NCBI GenBank assembly: GCA_031376305.1
Contig: JANMDM010000136.1
Span: 1 to 23,153, forward strand
From: TMP-24 sp031376305
GTDB taxonomy: Bacteria; Pseudomonadota; Alphaproteobacteria; Rhodobacterales; Rhodobacteraceae
DNA length: 23,153 nt
Direction: 5' to 3'
Part shown: one piece after another, positions 8,728-16,632 of the stretch
How positions within the stretch are numbered: position 1 is the stretch's first letter
Layout of the letters: every line of letters starts with the position of its first letter
Position numbers and translations under genes: made by a program
Notes under the pieces: model-generated
What the model was told of the DNA's origin: nothing
Seen by the model: the letters and a program-made list of their open reading frames with translations, nothing else
The model's database searches: none

Positions 8728-9726
8728 TCAGCTCTGGTCTTCAGCATCGGCTTTATCTCCGGTTTGGCGGGTTGAGTTGAGGGATGGATAGGCGCTGACG
8801 ACTTCGACGCAGTAGCGCGGCACATAATGGGTGGCGCGGTTCTTGTAGAAGTCGATACAGAAGGATTGGAAGGCGGCGAACTTGCGCGAGACATGGCGGC
8901 GACGCGGGTAAAGCAGGTTCACCGGCACCTCGGGCGAACGCCACCCTGGCAGAACCGGCACCAGATGGCCGGTTGCGCATTCGATCTCGGTGAAGAAGTC
9001 CGGCAGATAGGCGATGCCCTCACCGGCGACAGCGAAATACTTGATCATCCAGTAGTCATTGGCGGTGCAGTTTGCCGGGGGCAGCACATCGACGGTTTCC
9101 GTGCTGCTGGCCAGATGCCAGGTCTGCAAACCGGTTTGCCGACGGAAGGCGACGCCGTGATGGTCGTGCAGGTCGTCCGGCTTCGTTGGCGTGCCGTGGC
9201 GAGAAAGGTAATCGCGGCTGGCGTAAAGGCCGAAACAAGCCCCGGTCAGACGGCGGGCGACATAATCGACCTGCGAAGGTTCGCCCCAGTTGAAAATGCC
9301 GTCAAAGGCCTGAGGCCGGTCTGGCGCGTAAATATAGCCCGGCGACAGGAAGATCACCTCGATCTTCACCTGTGGGTAGCGCTGGCGGAAGGCAAAAAGC
9401 AGCTCGGAAGTGAACGACGTGCCGAACTCGCCCGTTGAGCCAATGGTCAGCGTTCCGGCGATGTCTTGGCGCATGGCGACGATGGCCGCCTCGGCGTTGT
9501 CGCAACTGGACTGGATGCGGTGGGCGTGGTCAAGAAACTCATACCCGGCGTCGGTCAGCAAGAGATCGCGCCCCTCGCGCACAAAGAGCGCCACGCCAAG
9601 CCGGTCCTCAAGCTGGCGGATCTTGTGGCTGAGTGTCGATTTGGGCAGTCGGTGCAGCCGCGCGGCGTTCGACAGCGACCGTGCGTCGGCGACCTTGATG
9701 AAATAGTCGATCGAGTCCAGGTCCAT
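8728..9726 (-). CDS. LysR family transcriptional regulator
   Basis: 332 residues from the ATG at 9726, where the usual LysR opening (MDLDSIDYFIKVADARSLSNAA) begins; longer in-frame starts add unrelated residues. The winged helix-turn-helix covers about 1-65 (SKSTLSHKIRQLEDRLGVALFVR-type recognition segment) and the periplasmic-binding-like effector domain about 88-295. The C-terminus runs some 30 residues beyond the typical end of the family. It is divergent from the amidohydrolase/BMP operon, and CGTCCAA motifs occur just upstream of its own start, so it probably controls both units. The 140 bases between its stop and the peptidase gene contain no supported gene. Ligand unknown; a purine-like compound is inferred from context. 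Confidence 0.9.
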   Translation of the reverse strand: MDLDSIDYFIKVADARSLSNAARLHRLPKSTLSHKIRQLEDRLGVALFVREGRDLLLTDAGYEFLDHAHRIQSSCDNAEAAIVAMRQDIAGTLTIGSTGEFGTSFTSELLFAFRQRYPQVKIEVIFLSPGYIYAPDRPQAFDGIFNWGEPSQVDYVARRLTGACFGLYASRDYLSRHGTPTKPDDLHDHHGVAFRRQTGLQTWHLASSTETVDVLPPANCTANDYWMIKYFAVAGEGIAYLPDFFTEIECATGHLVPVLPGWRSPEVPVNLLYPRRRHVSRKFAAFQSFCIDFYKNRATHYVPRYCVEVVSAYPSLNSTRQTGDKADAEDQS

Positions 9727-9732
9727 GGTAAT

Positions 9733-9760
9733 CGTCCAAAAATTGGGACGAAACGTCCAA
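9733..9760. promoter_or_regulatory. Candidate LysR operator: triple CGTCCAA/TTGGGACG repeat
   Basis: CGTCC (9733-9737) and GGACG (9746-9750) form a perfect 5-bp inverted repeat with partial pairing inside it. A further CGTCCAA at 9754-9760 lies 21 bases, about two helical turns, from the first copy (9733-9739). The cluster starts 7 bases from the regulator's start codon, as expected for an autoregulatory LysR site that also serves the divergent operon. The spacing is one base off the classic T-N11-A box. Confidence 0.5.
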
Positions 9761-9833
9761 TAAATGCGGTCGTTTATCCGATTGCCTGAACAATGGTTAT
9801 CGCTGAAGATAAGTTGACGCAAGGGGATGCAGG

Positions 9834-9905
9834 ATGGGTCAGACAGATGCCGAACACGCGCTGCCGCACCGGCCCGACCAATCACTGAGAGGGAGAACAG
9901 CGTGA
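9834..9905 (+). CDS. Candidate 23-codon leader ORF coupled to the amidohydrolase gene
   Basis: An ATG at 9834 with AAGGGG 7 bases upstream opens a 23-codon frame whose TGA (9903-9905) overlaps the GTG start of the amidohydrolase gene (GTGA). The peptide begins MGQTDAEHAL and ends RGRTA, has no membrane segment and resembles nothing I know. The good binding site and 4-base overlap suggest translational coupling or a leader role. It could equally be chance, because the GTG has its own upstream GGGAG. Confidence 0.3.
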   Translation: MGQTDAEHALPHRPDQSLRGRTA

Positions 9906-11671
9906 CCGATCTACGCGACTACATCCGCGCCGGTAGGGCTGAGATCAAGTCCGACGCGATCATAACCGGCGGCAGGCTCGTCAATGTCACCTCCGATGAA
10001 ATCTATGCCGCCGACATTGCCGTCTGGGGCGGTCGCATCATGGCCACTGGCGATGTGAGCGAATACCGCGGCCCGAAGACCGAGGTGATCGACGCGCGCG
10101 GCCAGTATCTTTGCCCCGGCATGATCGACGGGCATCTGCATGTCGAATGTTCGAAAATGTCGATCACCAGCTTTGCCAAGGCGGTCGTGCCCTTGGGCAC
10201 CACGTCGATCGTCTCGGGTCTCGATCAGATTCTGGTCACGGCGGGCACCGAGGGCGCGCGCGAGTTTCTGGACGAAGCCAAGGGCACGCCGCTCAAAGTC
10301 TTCTGGGGCGCGCCCTGCAAGACGCCCTATACGCTGCCCATGTCGAACGTCGGTCATTATTTCGGCCCCGAGGATCACCAGGCCACCCATCACTGGCCGG
10401 AATGCGTCGGCATCTGGGAAACCGTGCGCGAATTCGTGCAGGAGATGGACGAAAAGGTGCTGGCCGCCATCGAGCTGGCGGAAAAGCACCGGCTGCCGAT
10501 TTTGGGTTGTTCGCCAATGTGTTGCGGCACTAAGCTCAATTCCTACCTGCAGGCCGGGGTGCGGTCCGACCATGAAAGCTATACCGCCGAGGAATTCCTC
10601 GAAAAGCTGCGCAAGGGGATGCATGTCGTCATCCGCGAATCTTCGATCTCGCATTTCCTGACCGAGAATTTGCGCATCGTCACCGAAATGGGCATCGGCG
10701 CCATGCGCCGGATCAGTTTTTGCACCGATGACGTGGTGGCCTCCGACATCCTCAAGCGCGGGCATCTGGACAATATGGTGCGCATGGCCATCGCCATGGG
10801 CATTCCGCCGCTGGCGGCGATCCAGATGGCCACCATCAACGGGGCCGAGGCGCTGCGCATCGACCAGAAGGTCGGGGTCATCGCGCCTGGGCGCGCCGCC
10901 GACATCCTCTTTGTCGATGACATAAACGATTTTCGCGTTCAGCGGGTGATGGCCAAGGGCCGGATGGCGGCGGAAAACGGCGCGATGACTGTGCCGCTGG
11001 ATCCGCCGGTGAGGTCCGAGCGGTTGCTGAAAACCTTCCGCGTCGATCCGGTGAAACCATCGGATTTCGCGGTGCCAAGCAAGGGTCCGGCGGCAAACGC
11101 CAAGGTGCTGGCGATGGCCGTCACGCCCGAAAAAATCTTCGTGCGCAAGCGCCGCGACGTGACTTTGTCGGTGCGGCACGGCATGGTTCTGGCCGACCTG
11201 GCGCAGGATGTGCAATATGTCACGGTCGTCGAACGCTATGGCCGCACCCGCAACCGTCCGGTCGGCTTCATCTCGGGCTTCGGGCTGAAATCCGGGGCGC
11301 TGGCCACCTCGACCGCGCCCGACGACAACAACATCGTCTGCGTCGGCACCAACCCCGAGGATATGGCCGTGGCCATTAACCACATCATCGCCGGCAACGG
11401 CGGTCAGGTGGTAGTGGACAAGGGCAAGGTCGTGGAATCCTTGGCCCTGCCGATCGGCGGCATCGTCTCGGATATCGAGCCCGCTGAAATGGCGCGGCGC
11501 GAGGAGGCGCTTGACGATGCGGCGCGCGCGCTTGGCTGCACGCTGCCCTGGCCTTTCATGTATATGTTCGTGCTGCAGATCACCGCAATTCCCGACTATG
11601 CCATCACTGATCTTGGCACGATAAGCTGTCTCGAACTGAAAGTGATCGATCCGGTCTATGAACCGGCTTGA
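9902..11671 (+). CDS. Adenine-deaminase-like amidohydrolase (COG1001) with an altered metal site
   Basis: 589 residues from a GTG preceded by GAGGGAGA; the length is normal for bacterial adenine deaminases. Landmarks in order: PGMIDGHLHVE (H78 and H80, first metal pair), GTTSIV, WPECVGIWE (E167, probable bridging ligand), GCSPMCCG (about 202-209), SDHE (H224), FCTDD (D276/D277), GHLDNMVRMAIAMG, and GVIAPGRAADILFVDD. The C-terminal half is the domain typical of Ade proteins. In the enzymes I know, the segment aligned with GCSPMC reads GHAPG and its His binds metal; here that position is C203. The enzyme may therefore use a different metal arrangement or act on another aminopurine or cyclic amide. 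It heads an operon with a BMP-type transporter, so it should process the imported compound in the cytoplasm. Family membership is firm; adenine as substrate is not. Confidence 0.85.
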   Translation: MTDLRDYIRAGRAEIKSDAIITGGRLVNVTSDEIYAADIAVWGGRIMATGDVSEYRGPKTEVIDARGQYLCPGMIDGHLHVECSKMSITSFAKAVVPLGTTSIVSGLDQILVTAGTEGAREFLDEAKGTPLKVFWGAPCKTPYTLPMSNVGHYFGPEDHQATHHWPECVGIWETVREFVQEMDEKVLAAIELAEKHRLPILGCSPMCCGTKLNSYLQAGVRSDHESYTAEEFLEKLRKGMHVVIRESSISHFLTENLRIVTEMGIGAMRRISFCTDDVVASDILKRGHLDNMVRMAIAMGIPPLAAIQMATINGAEALRIDQKVGVIAPGRAADILFVDDINDFRVQRVMAKGRMAAENGAMTVPLDPPVRSERLLKTFRVDPVKPSDFAVPSKGPAANAKVLAMAVTPEKIFVRKRRDVTLSVRHGMVLADLAQDVQYVTVVERYGRTRNRPVGFISGFGLKSGALATSTAPDDNNIVCVGTNPEDMAVAINHIIAGNGGQVVVDKGKVVESLALPIGGIVSDIEPAEMARREEALDDAARALGCTLPWPFMYMFVLQITAIPDYAITDLGTISCLELKVIDPVYEPA

Positions 11672-11692
11672 GGAACAACAAGGGAGGATACC

Positions 11693-12712
11693 ATGCTAGG
11701 ACGGCGGACTTTCTTCGGCGCGACATTCGGCACGCTCGCGGGCCTGATGCTCGGAACCGCGGCATTTGCGGAAGACCCCACGACATTGAAGATCGCGGGC
11801 ATCCTGTCGGCGGGCAAGGAGGCGCCTTGGGAAACCTCCTTCGTTGCCTCGATGGACCGGGTCATAGCGGCCAAGCCGCATGGACTGAACATCGAGGTGA
11901 ACTACACCGAAAACGTCTATGACAATGCCGAACAGGTGTTCCGCACCTATGCCGAGACCGGCGAATACGACATCCTCTTTGGCGACACCGCCTATGCCGA
12001 TGCCATCGAGCGGCTGAAGGACGAATTCCCCGATATCCTCTTCGTCATGTCTGGCTCGGGCAATCGCGGGATGGGCGGTAATGCCTATTGGATCTTCGTC
12101 CATGCGCACGAACCCGCCTATGTGATGGGCGAGATCGCCGGCAAGATGACCAAATCGAACGTCGTCGGCACCGTCTCGACCTTTCCGGCGGAAGATACCA
12201 ACGACCAGATCAACGCTTTCTTCGCCGGGGCCAAGGCGGTGAACCCGCAGGTGAAGCAGAAGATCACCTATATCCAGTCCTGGTATGACCCTGCCAAATC
12301 CAATGAGGCAACTTCGGCGCAGATCGCCGCCGGGGCCGACATGATCTATCAGATGTCGGGCGCTTTCGAGGTCTGCGAGGAAAAGGCCATCGGCTGTTTC
12401 GGCAACTACGTCGACATGGCCCCCGCCGCGCCGAATTCCATCGTCGCCTCGGCCATCGTCAAATGGGATCCGCATATCACCTGGATCGTCGATGAATGGT
12501 GGAACGCGAAAACCACCGGGGCCTCGTTCAATGCGCCGATGGAGCCGAAATGGTTCACTTGGGCGGAAGGCTCGGGTGATGTCGCCGTCAACCCGGCCTG
12601 GGCCTCGAAAATGCCGGAGGATGTGACCAAGATGGTCGAGGACTCGACCGCCGCCATCAAGTCGGGCTCAACCAAGGTCGAACTGAACCTGAACGAAGTG
12701 ACTTCGAACTGA
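11693..12712 (+). CDS. BMP/PnrA-family ABC transporter substrate-binding protein
   Basis: 339 residues, the usual length. GGGAGG lies just before the ATG. The N-terminus is an export signal with paired arginines (GRRTFFGAT, hydrophobic core, probable cleavage after AAFA at about residue 26), so Tat export is possible; there is no lipobox cysteine. BMP-family features include the opening KIAGILSAGKEAPWETSF, the GDTAYADAIE region, and GNRGMGGNAYWIFVHAHEPAYVMGEIAGKM-type hinge (about 123-155). This family binds nucleosides and related purines in the characterised cases (PnrA, Med, BmpA). It sits between the deaminase-like gene and its ATPase and permeases. A strong stem-loop follows its stop codon. 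Confidence 0.92.
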   Translation: MLGRRTFFGATFGTLAGLMLGTAAFAEDPTTLKIAGILSAGKEAPWETSFVASMDRVIAAKPHGLNIEVNYTENVYDNAEQVFRTYAETGEYDILFGDTAYADAIERLKDEFPDILFVMSGSGNRGMGGNAYWIFVHAHEPAYVMGEIAGKMTKSNVVGTVSTFPAEDTNDQINAFFAGAKAVNPQVKQKITYIQSWYDPAKSNEATSAQIAAGADMIYQMSGAFEVCEEKAIGCFGNYVDMAPAAPNSIVASAIVKWDPHITWIVDEWWNAKTTGASFNAPMEPKWFTWAEGSGDVAVNPAWASKMPEDVTKMVEDSTAAIKSGSTKVELNLNEVTSN

Positions 12713-12715
12713 TGC

Positions 12716-12751
12716 TTGCGGGCTTCGGGCGCCACCGCCCGGAGCCCGCAA
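12716..12751 (+). promoter_or_regulatory. Intercistronic 16-bp stem-loop after the BMP gene
   Basis: TTGCGGGCTTCGGGCG (12716-12731) pairs with CGCCCGGAGCCCGCAA (12736-12751) over 16 base pairs with one G-U, leaving a CCAC loop. It begins 4 bases after the BMP stop and ends 21 bases before the ATPase start. Only TTT follows, so full termination is unlikely. It is better explained as an mRNA 3'-end protector or partial terminator that keeps the binding protein in excess over the membrane parts. Confidence 0.6.
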
Positions 12752-12772
12752 TTTGCCGGGAACCCACCGACC

Positions 12773-14290
12773 ATGACCGAAGCCCCCGCTCGTCTCGAAA
12801 TCCGCAATCTGACCAAACGGTTCGGGGCCTTCACCGCCAATGATGCAATATCTCTGCAGATCGCGCCGGGCGAACTGCATTGCCTTCTGGGCGAGAATGG
12901 CGCGGGCAAATCGACGCTCTCCGCCTGTCTCTTCGGCCTGCTGCAACCCGAGGCTGGCGAGGTTCTGGTCGACGGCAGGCCGCTCAAGCTGACGAGCCCG
13001 GCAGATGCAATTGCCGCCGGGATCGGCATGGTCCACCAGCATTTCGTTTTGGTCCCGGCCTTCACGGTTCTGGAAAACATCGTGGTCGGCACCGGACAGG
13101 GATGGCGGCTTGATGCTATGGCGGCAGGTGTGCGGATTGCCGAAATCTGTCGGCGCTTCGGGCTAGCGCTTGACCTCAAACGCCGCGTATCGCAGCTTTC
13201 GGTCGGCGAAAAGCAATGGGTCGAGATCGTCAAGGCGCTGTATCTCGGCGCGCGCCTTCTGATCCTTGACGAGCCGACGGCGGTGCTGACGCCGCAGGAA
13301 TCCGAACGTCTCTTTTCCATCATCCGCCAGCTGACCGCGACGGGGATTTCCGTCATCCTCATCACCCACAAGATGAACGAAGTCCTGCAATCGGACCGCG
13401 TGACGGTGCTGCGCCGGGGCAAGCTGATTACCACAGTGCGGACGGCCGAAACCGGACGCGACGCGCTGAGCGAAATGATGGTTGGCCGCAGCATCAGGCC
13501 GGTCGCAGCCGGACAGGCAGCACGAGACAGGACGCCGGTTCTGAAGGTCGCGGGCCTGCGGCTGGCGCTGACGCGCGGGCAGAACCCGCAGCCCATCGAC
13601 CTCAGCCTTGGTCGCGGCGAGATTCTGGGGATCGCCGGAATTGCCGGCAACGGGCAGGACGAGCTTTTGGAAACCATCGCTGGCCTGCGTCGGGCAGAGG
13701 CCGGCACAATAGATATGGACGGCCAGACCATCAGCGGCGGCCCAGCGCAGGAAGTCGCGGCGCTTGGAGTTGGCTATGTGCCCAGCGACCGGTTCCGCGA
13801 CGGGCTGGTGCCGGGATTCAGCATCGCCGAAAACCTGATCCTCGGTGCTCATTGGCAGCGGCAATGGCGCCAAGGGCCGCTGCTCGACACCGCCGCGATC
13901 CGGGGCCGTGGTGCCACCGCCATCGCGGAATTCGGTGTCGCGGCCACGGGGCCTGACATGCGCTGCGCGCGGCTGTCGGGCGGCAATGCGCAGAAGGTGA
14001 TCCTGGCGCGCGAATTTCAGAAGGCGCGGCGGCTCTTGTTGTGCAACCAGCCGACGCGCGGGGTTGATATCGGGGCCACCGAAATGATCCACGGCGAGTT
14101 GCTCAGGAAACGTGACACGGGTTGCGCAATCATTCTGGTCAGCGAGGAAATCGACGATCTTCTGGCGCTGTGCGACCGCATCGCGGTGATGTTCCGCGGG
14201 GCCTTCGCCGGTGTCTTCGACCGCGACAAGACCAGTGTCGCCACCATCGGGCGGCTGATGGCCGGTCAGACAGACGAGGCGGCGGCATGA
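12773..14290 (+). CDS. ABC transporter double ATPase, nucleoside/simple-sugar (BMP-associated) type
   Basis: 505 residues from the ATG at 12773; earlier in-frame starts would lie inside the stem-loop. Domain 1 is complete: Walker A GENGAGKST at 40-48, signature LSVGE at 142-146 and Walker B LLILDEP at 162-168. Domain 2 has the degenerate Walker A typical of this subfamily (GIAGIAGNGQDELLE), signature LSGGN, and a Walker B that reads LLLCNQPTRGVD with Gln in place of the catalytic Glu. This asymmetry is normal for RbsA/YufO-like proteins. It powers the two permeases that follow and overlaps the first by 4 bases (ATGA). Confidence 0.93.
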   Translation: MTEAPARLEIRNLTKRFGAFTANDAISLQIAPGELHCLLGENGAGKSTLSACLFGLLQPEAGEVLVDGRPLKLTSPADAIAAGIGMVHQHFVLVPAFTVLENIVVGTGQGWRLDAMAAGVRIAEICRRFGLALDLKRRVSQLSVGEKQWVEIVKALYLGARLLILDEPTAVLTPQESERLFSIIRQLTATGISVILITHKMNEVLQSDRVTVLRRGKLITTVRTAETGRDALSEMMVGRSIRPVAAGQAARDRTPVLKVAGLRLALTRGQNPQPIDLSLGRGEILGIAGIAGNGQDELLETIAGLRRAEAGTIDMDGQTISGGPAQEVAALGVGYVPSDRFRDGLVPGFSIAENLILGAHWQRQWRQGPLLDTAAIRGRGATAIAEFGVAATGPDMRCARLSGGNAQKVILAREFQKARRLLLCNQPTRGVDIGATEMIHGELLRKRDTGCAIILVSEEIDDLLALCDRIAVMFRGAFAGVFDRDKTSVATIGRLMAGQTDEAAA

Positions 14291-15372
14291 CGCAGATCGA
14301 ACACCTCGGCTGGCGGATCGAAACCCGCGCCGAAGTAACCGCCCGCCAGCGCGCACAGGGCCTGACCCTGGCGATGGCGGCGGCGCTGATCCTGTGCAGC
14401 TTTCTGTTCCTTGCGGCGGGTGCCAATCCCTTTGCGGCTTTCGCGGCACTTCTGAAAGGCGCCTTCGGCTCCTGGCGCACCGCCACCGAAACGCTGGTCA
14501 AGGCGACACCGCTGATCTTCACCGGACTTGCCGCCGCCGTCGCCTTCCGGGCGCGGCTGTGGAATATCGGTGCAGAGGGCCAGGTCTTCGCCGGGGCGAT
14601 AGTCGCCTATTGGTGCCAGCACGGGCTGGCCGGTCAGCCGCCTGCCGTTCAGCTTCCGGTCGTCATCGCCGGAGCCATGATCGGCGGTGCTCTTTACGCA
14701 GGCCTGGCGGGGCTGCTGAAAACCGCCTGCCGCGTTGATGAGGTGATTTCCACGGTGATGCTGAACTACATCATCGTCTACGCGCTCTCGATGCTGTTGC
14801 TCAAAGGTCCCTGGAGCGAGTCCGGAGGTTTCTTCGAACAGACGGCGAAGGTCGATCCGGGCAGCATCCTACCCGCGCTTTTCTCCGGGTCGCGCCTGCA
14901 TCTGGGTTTTCCGATAGCGCTTGTTGCAGCATTCCTGCTTCAAGTCATCATTGCCAGAACGCCGCTGGGTTTTGAAATCCGCGCTGCAGGGTCGAACCTG
15001 AGGGCGCTTGAGGTGCAGGGGACGAATACCACTCGGATCATCCTTGTGGTTATGATGCTCTCCGGGCTCATGGCCGGGCTTGCCGGTGCGAGTGAAGTCT
15101 ATGGCGTTCACTATCGCCTCAAGGCAGGCGCGGTGGCGGGCTACGGCTATTCCGGCATCGTCGTGGCGATCCTCGGGCAGTTCAGACCTTGGCGCGTCGT
15201 CGCCGCCGCGATCCTGTTCGGGGCGCTGGTCAACGGCGCGACCTTCATGCAGATCAAGACCGGCGTGCCATCGGCGCTGATCTACGCTATCGAGGCGATC
15301 ATCCTGCTTTTCTATCTGGGCGGATGGGCCGCATCGGGACTGCGCTTGCGGAGGATCGCCCGTGCTCGCTGA
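14287..15372 (+). CDS. ABC transporter permease (BMP-associated, NupP/YufP-like)
   Basis: 361 residues, starting in an ATGA overlap with the ATPase gene. After a charged N-terminus (about 1-25) there are eight to ten hydrophobic segments of the BPD_transp_2 type. Typical motifs are ATPLIFTGLAAAVAFRARLWNIGAEGQ (about 78-105), DEVISTVMLNYI, and the conserved loop GFEIRAAGSNLRALEVQG (about 223-240), followed by the MSGLMAGLAGASEVYG-type segment. It pairs with the next permease, whose start lies 11 bases inside this gene. Confidence 0.92.
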   Translation: MTQIEHLGWRIETRAEVTARQRAQGLTLAMAAALILCSFLFLAAGANPFAAFAALLKGAFGSWRTATETLVKATPLIFTGLAAAVAFRARLWNIGAEGQVFAGAIVAYWCQHGLAGQPPAVQLPVVIAGAMIGGALYAGLAGLLKTACRVDEVISTVMLNYIIVYALSMLLLKGPWSESGGFFEQTAKVDPGSILPALFSGSRLHLGFPIALVAAFLLQVIIARTPLGFEIRAAGSNLRALEVQGTNTTRIILVVMMLSGLMAGLAGASEVYGVHYRLKAGAVAGYGYSGIVVAILGQFRPWRVVAAAILFGALVNGATFMQIKTGVPSALIYAIEAIILLFYLGGWAASGLRLRRIARAR

Positions 15373-16306
15373 ACTGCTCAACACTTCGGTCATGGTCAGC
15401 ATCCTGGCCGCGACCATCCGCATTGCCACGCCGGTGCTTCTGGCGGCACTCGGCGAACTCGTCGCCGAACGCGGCGGCGTCTACAACATGGGGGTCGAGG
15501 GCACCATGCTGATGGGGGCCTTCACCGCCTATCTTGCCGCCGCCCATACCGGCTCGCTGTGGGCGGGTGCCGCCGCGGCGATGCTGACCGGCGGGCTGAT
15601 GAGCCTCACCTTCGCCTTTCTGGTGATCACGCTGAAGGTCGAGCAAATCGTCACCGGCCTCGCCATCAACCTTCTGGGCTCGGGGCTGTCTGTCTTCTGG
15701 CTGCGCGCTGCCTTCGCCGACGCGGGCCAGACGCCGACCATCGCGCTCTTCGGCACGGCTCCGGTGCCGGTCCTGCACGCCATCCCCTATCTGGGGCCGG
15801 TGCTGTTCGAGCAGAAGCTGCTGACCTATCTGGCGCTGCTGGCGGTGCCCTCCGTCTGGGTTTTCCTGTTCCGCAGCCGCCCTGGCCTTGACCTGCGCTG
15901 CTGCGGCGAAAACCCCAAGGCGCTCGACGTCAAGGGGATCAGCGTCGCCGCCCGCCAATATGGCGCGGTCGTTTTCGGCGGGATCATGGCGGGCCTTGGC
16001 GGCTCGTTCCTGACACTGGCCACCTCGGCGCGCTTCGTGCCGGAAATCACCAATGGTCGCGGCTGGCTGGCCATTGTGATTGTCATCGCCGGCATGTGGC
16101 GGCCGGTGCCAGTGCTTCTGGCGACACTGGCGTTTTCCTTCCTCGACGCGCTGCAACTGCAAATCCAGGGCATCGGCATCGCGATCCCTTATCAACTGCT
16201 TCTCGCCATGCCTTACGTCTTTGCGATCCTCGCGCTGGCCGTCCGCCGCGCGCACTCCGGCGCGCCGGAGAGGCTGGGGATACCCTATTCTCGGGATGGG
16301 TCTTAA
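15362..16306 (+). CDS. ABC transporter permease (BMP-associated, NupQ/YufQ-like)
   Basis: 314 residues from a GTG at 15362, chosen because GGAGG lies 7 bases upstream and the next residues match the family. It overlaps the preceding permease by 11 bases. Typical features are ATPVLLAALGELVAERGGVYNMGVEG (about 20-45), LKVEQIVTGLAINLLGSG and the loop RCCGENPKALDVKGISV (about 178-195), with about eight to ten membrane segments. It completes the heterodimeric channel for the BMP protein. No clear terminator follows; the operon seems to end here because accessory DNA begins downstream. Confidence 0.92.
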   Translation: MLAELLNTSVMVSILAATIRIATPVLLAALGELVAERGGVYNMGVEGTMLMGAFTAYLAAAHTGSLWAGAAAAMLTGGLMSLTFAFLVITLKVEQIVTGLAINLLGSGLSVFWLRAAFADAGQTPTIALFGTAPVPVLHAIPYLGPVLFEQKLLTYLALLAVPSVWVFLFRSRPGLDLRCCGENPKALDVKGISVAARQYGAVVFGGIMAGLGGSFLTLATSARFVPEITNGRGWLAIVIVIAGMWRPVPVLLATLAFSFLDALQLQIQGIGIAIPYQLLLAMPYVFAILALAVRRAHSGAPERLGIPYSRDGS

Positions 16307-16632
16307 CCGTGAAGTTCGCGAGGGTGGTTCCTCATTCGGATCAATACTGCTTCCAGTGCCTCGCACCTGACCCGAATCTTGGCGCCGGTTGCTGAGGGCA
16401 GGCCCATTCGGCACCCGCCCATGCGCGGCATCGATCGTGCCGTCCGGCAGCGTGGTGATCCGCCCGGTGGCGATGGCTTTGCACCCAGCCGCCTCCGAGA
16501 CGCCGCGCTGCGCCGCATAGCTTCGCCGGGACACTCCCATTCTGACAAAAACCCCCTTTATTCAGTGACTTAGGAGTTGCTCTCTTTTGGTCTCAGCGGC
16601 TGTCTGCAGCCATTGCAACGCCCCGGAGCCCC
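16307..16632. other. Junction region between operon and accessory cassette
   Basis: No intact gene is visible. The middle of the region holds a decayed minus-strand fragment resembling a phage small-terminase N-terminus. I see no strong U-tailed terminator for the permease operon. GGAG before 16633 is the binding site of the next small gene. Confidence 0.5.
16390..16540 (-). pseudogene. Remnant of phage small-terminase/HTH-like protein
   Basis: Reading leftward from 16540, the frame opens MGVSRRSYAAQRGVSEAA, then KAIATGRITTLPDGTIDAA, the N-terminal pattern of small DNA-binding phage packaging proteins in alphaproteobacteria (usually SRRAYARRRGVSEAAVRKAI). Beyond IDAA the expected acidic/aromatic continuation (AEWA) appears in a neighbouring frame near 16400-16430, so the fragment is frameshifted and then lost. 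Recognition is from memory of the family and the fragment is short. It suggests that phage-derived DNA once reached this spot. Confidence 0.4.

Noticed and set aside
8653..8775. 40-codon hydrophobic plus-strand frame between the peptidase and lysR genes
   Set aside because: No binding site, overlaps the lysR 3' end, and I recognise no family; possibly a decayed fragment but unsupported.
9761..9901. Purine riboswitch before the deaminase-like gene
   Set aside because: The conserved purine-aptamer core and its P1-P3 arrangement were not found by eye in the leader.
9911..11383. Long 490-codon open frame antisense to the amidohydrolase gene
   Set aside because: It mirrors a GC-rich coding strand, shows a repetitive His/Asp/Arg-rich composition and no family pattern; the plus-strand gene explains the region.
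12406..14449. Long minus-strand frames opposite the BMP and ATPase genes
   Set aside because: Low-complexity Ser/Arg-rich translations typical of antisense frames in GC-rich genes; no start signals or motifs.
15299..16540. 413-codon minus-strand frame covering the second permease
   Set aside because: Only its first few dozen residues, outside the permease gene, resemble a real protein (the phage remnant); the rest is antisense to a well supported membrane protein.
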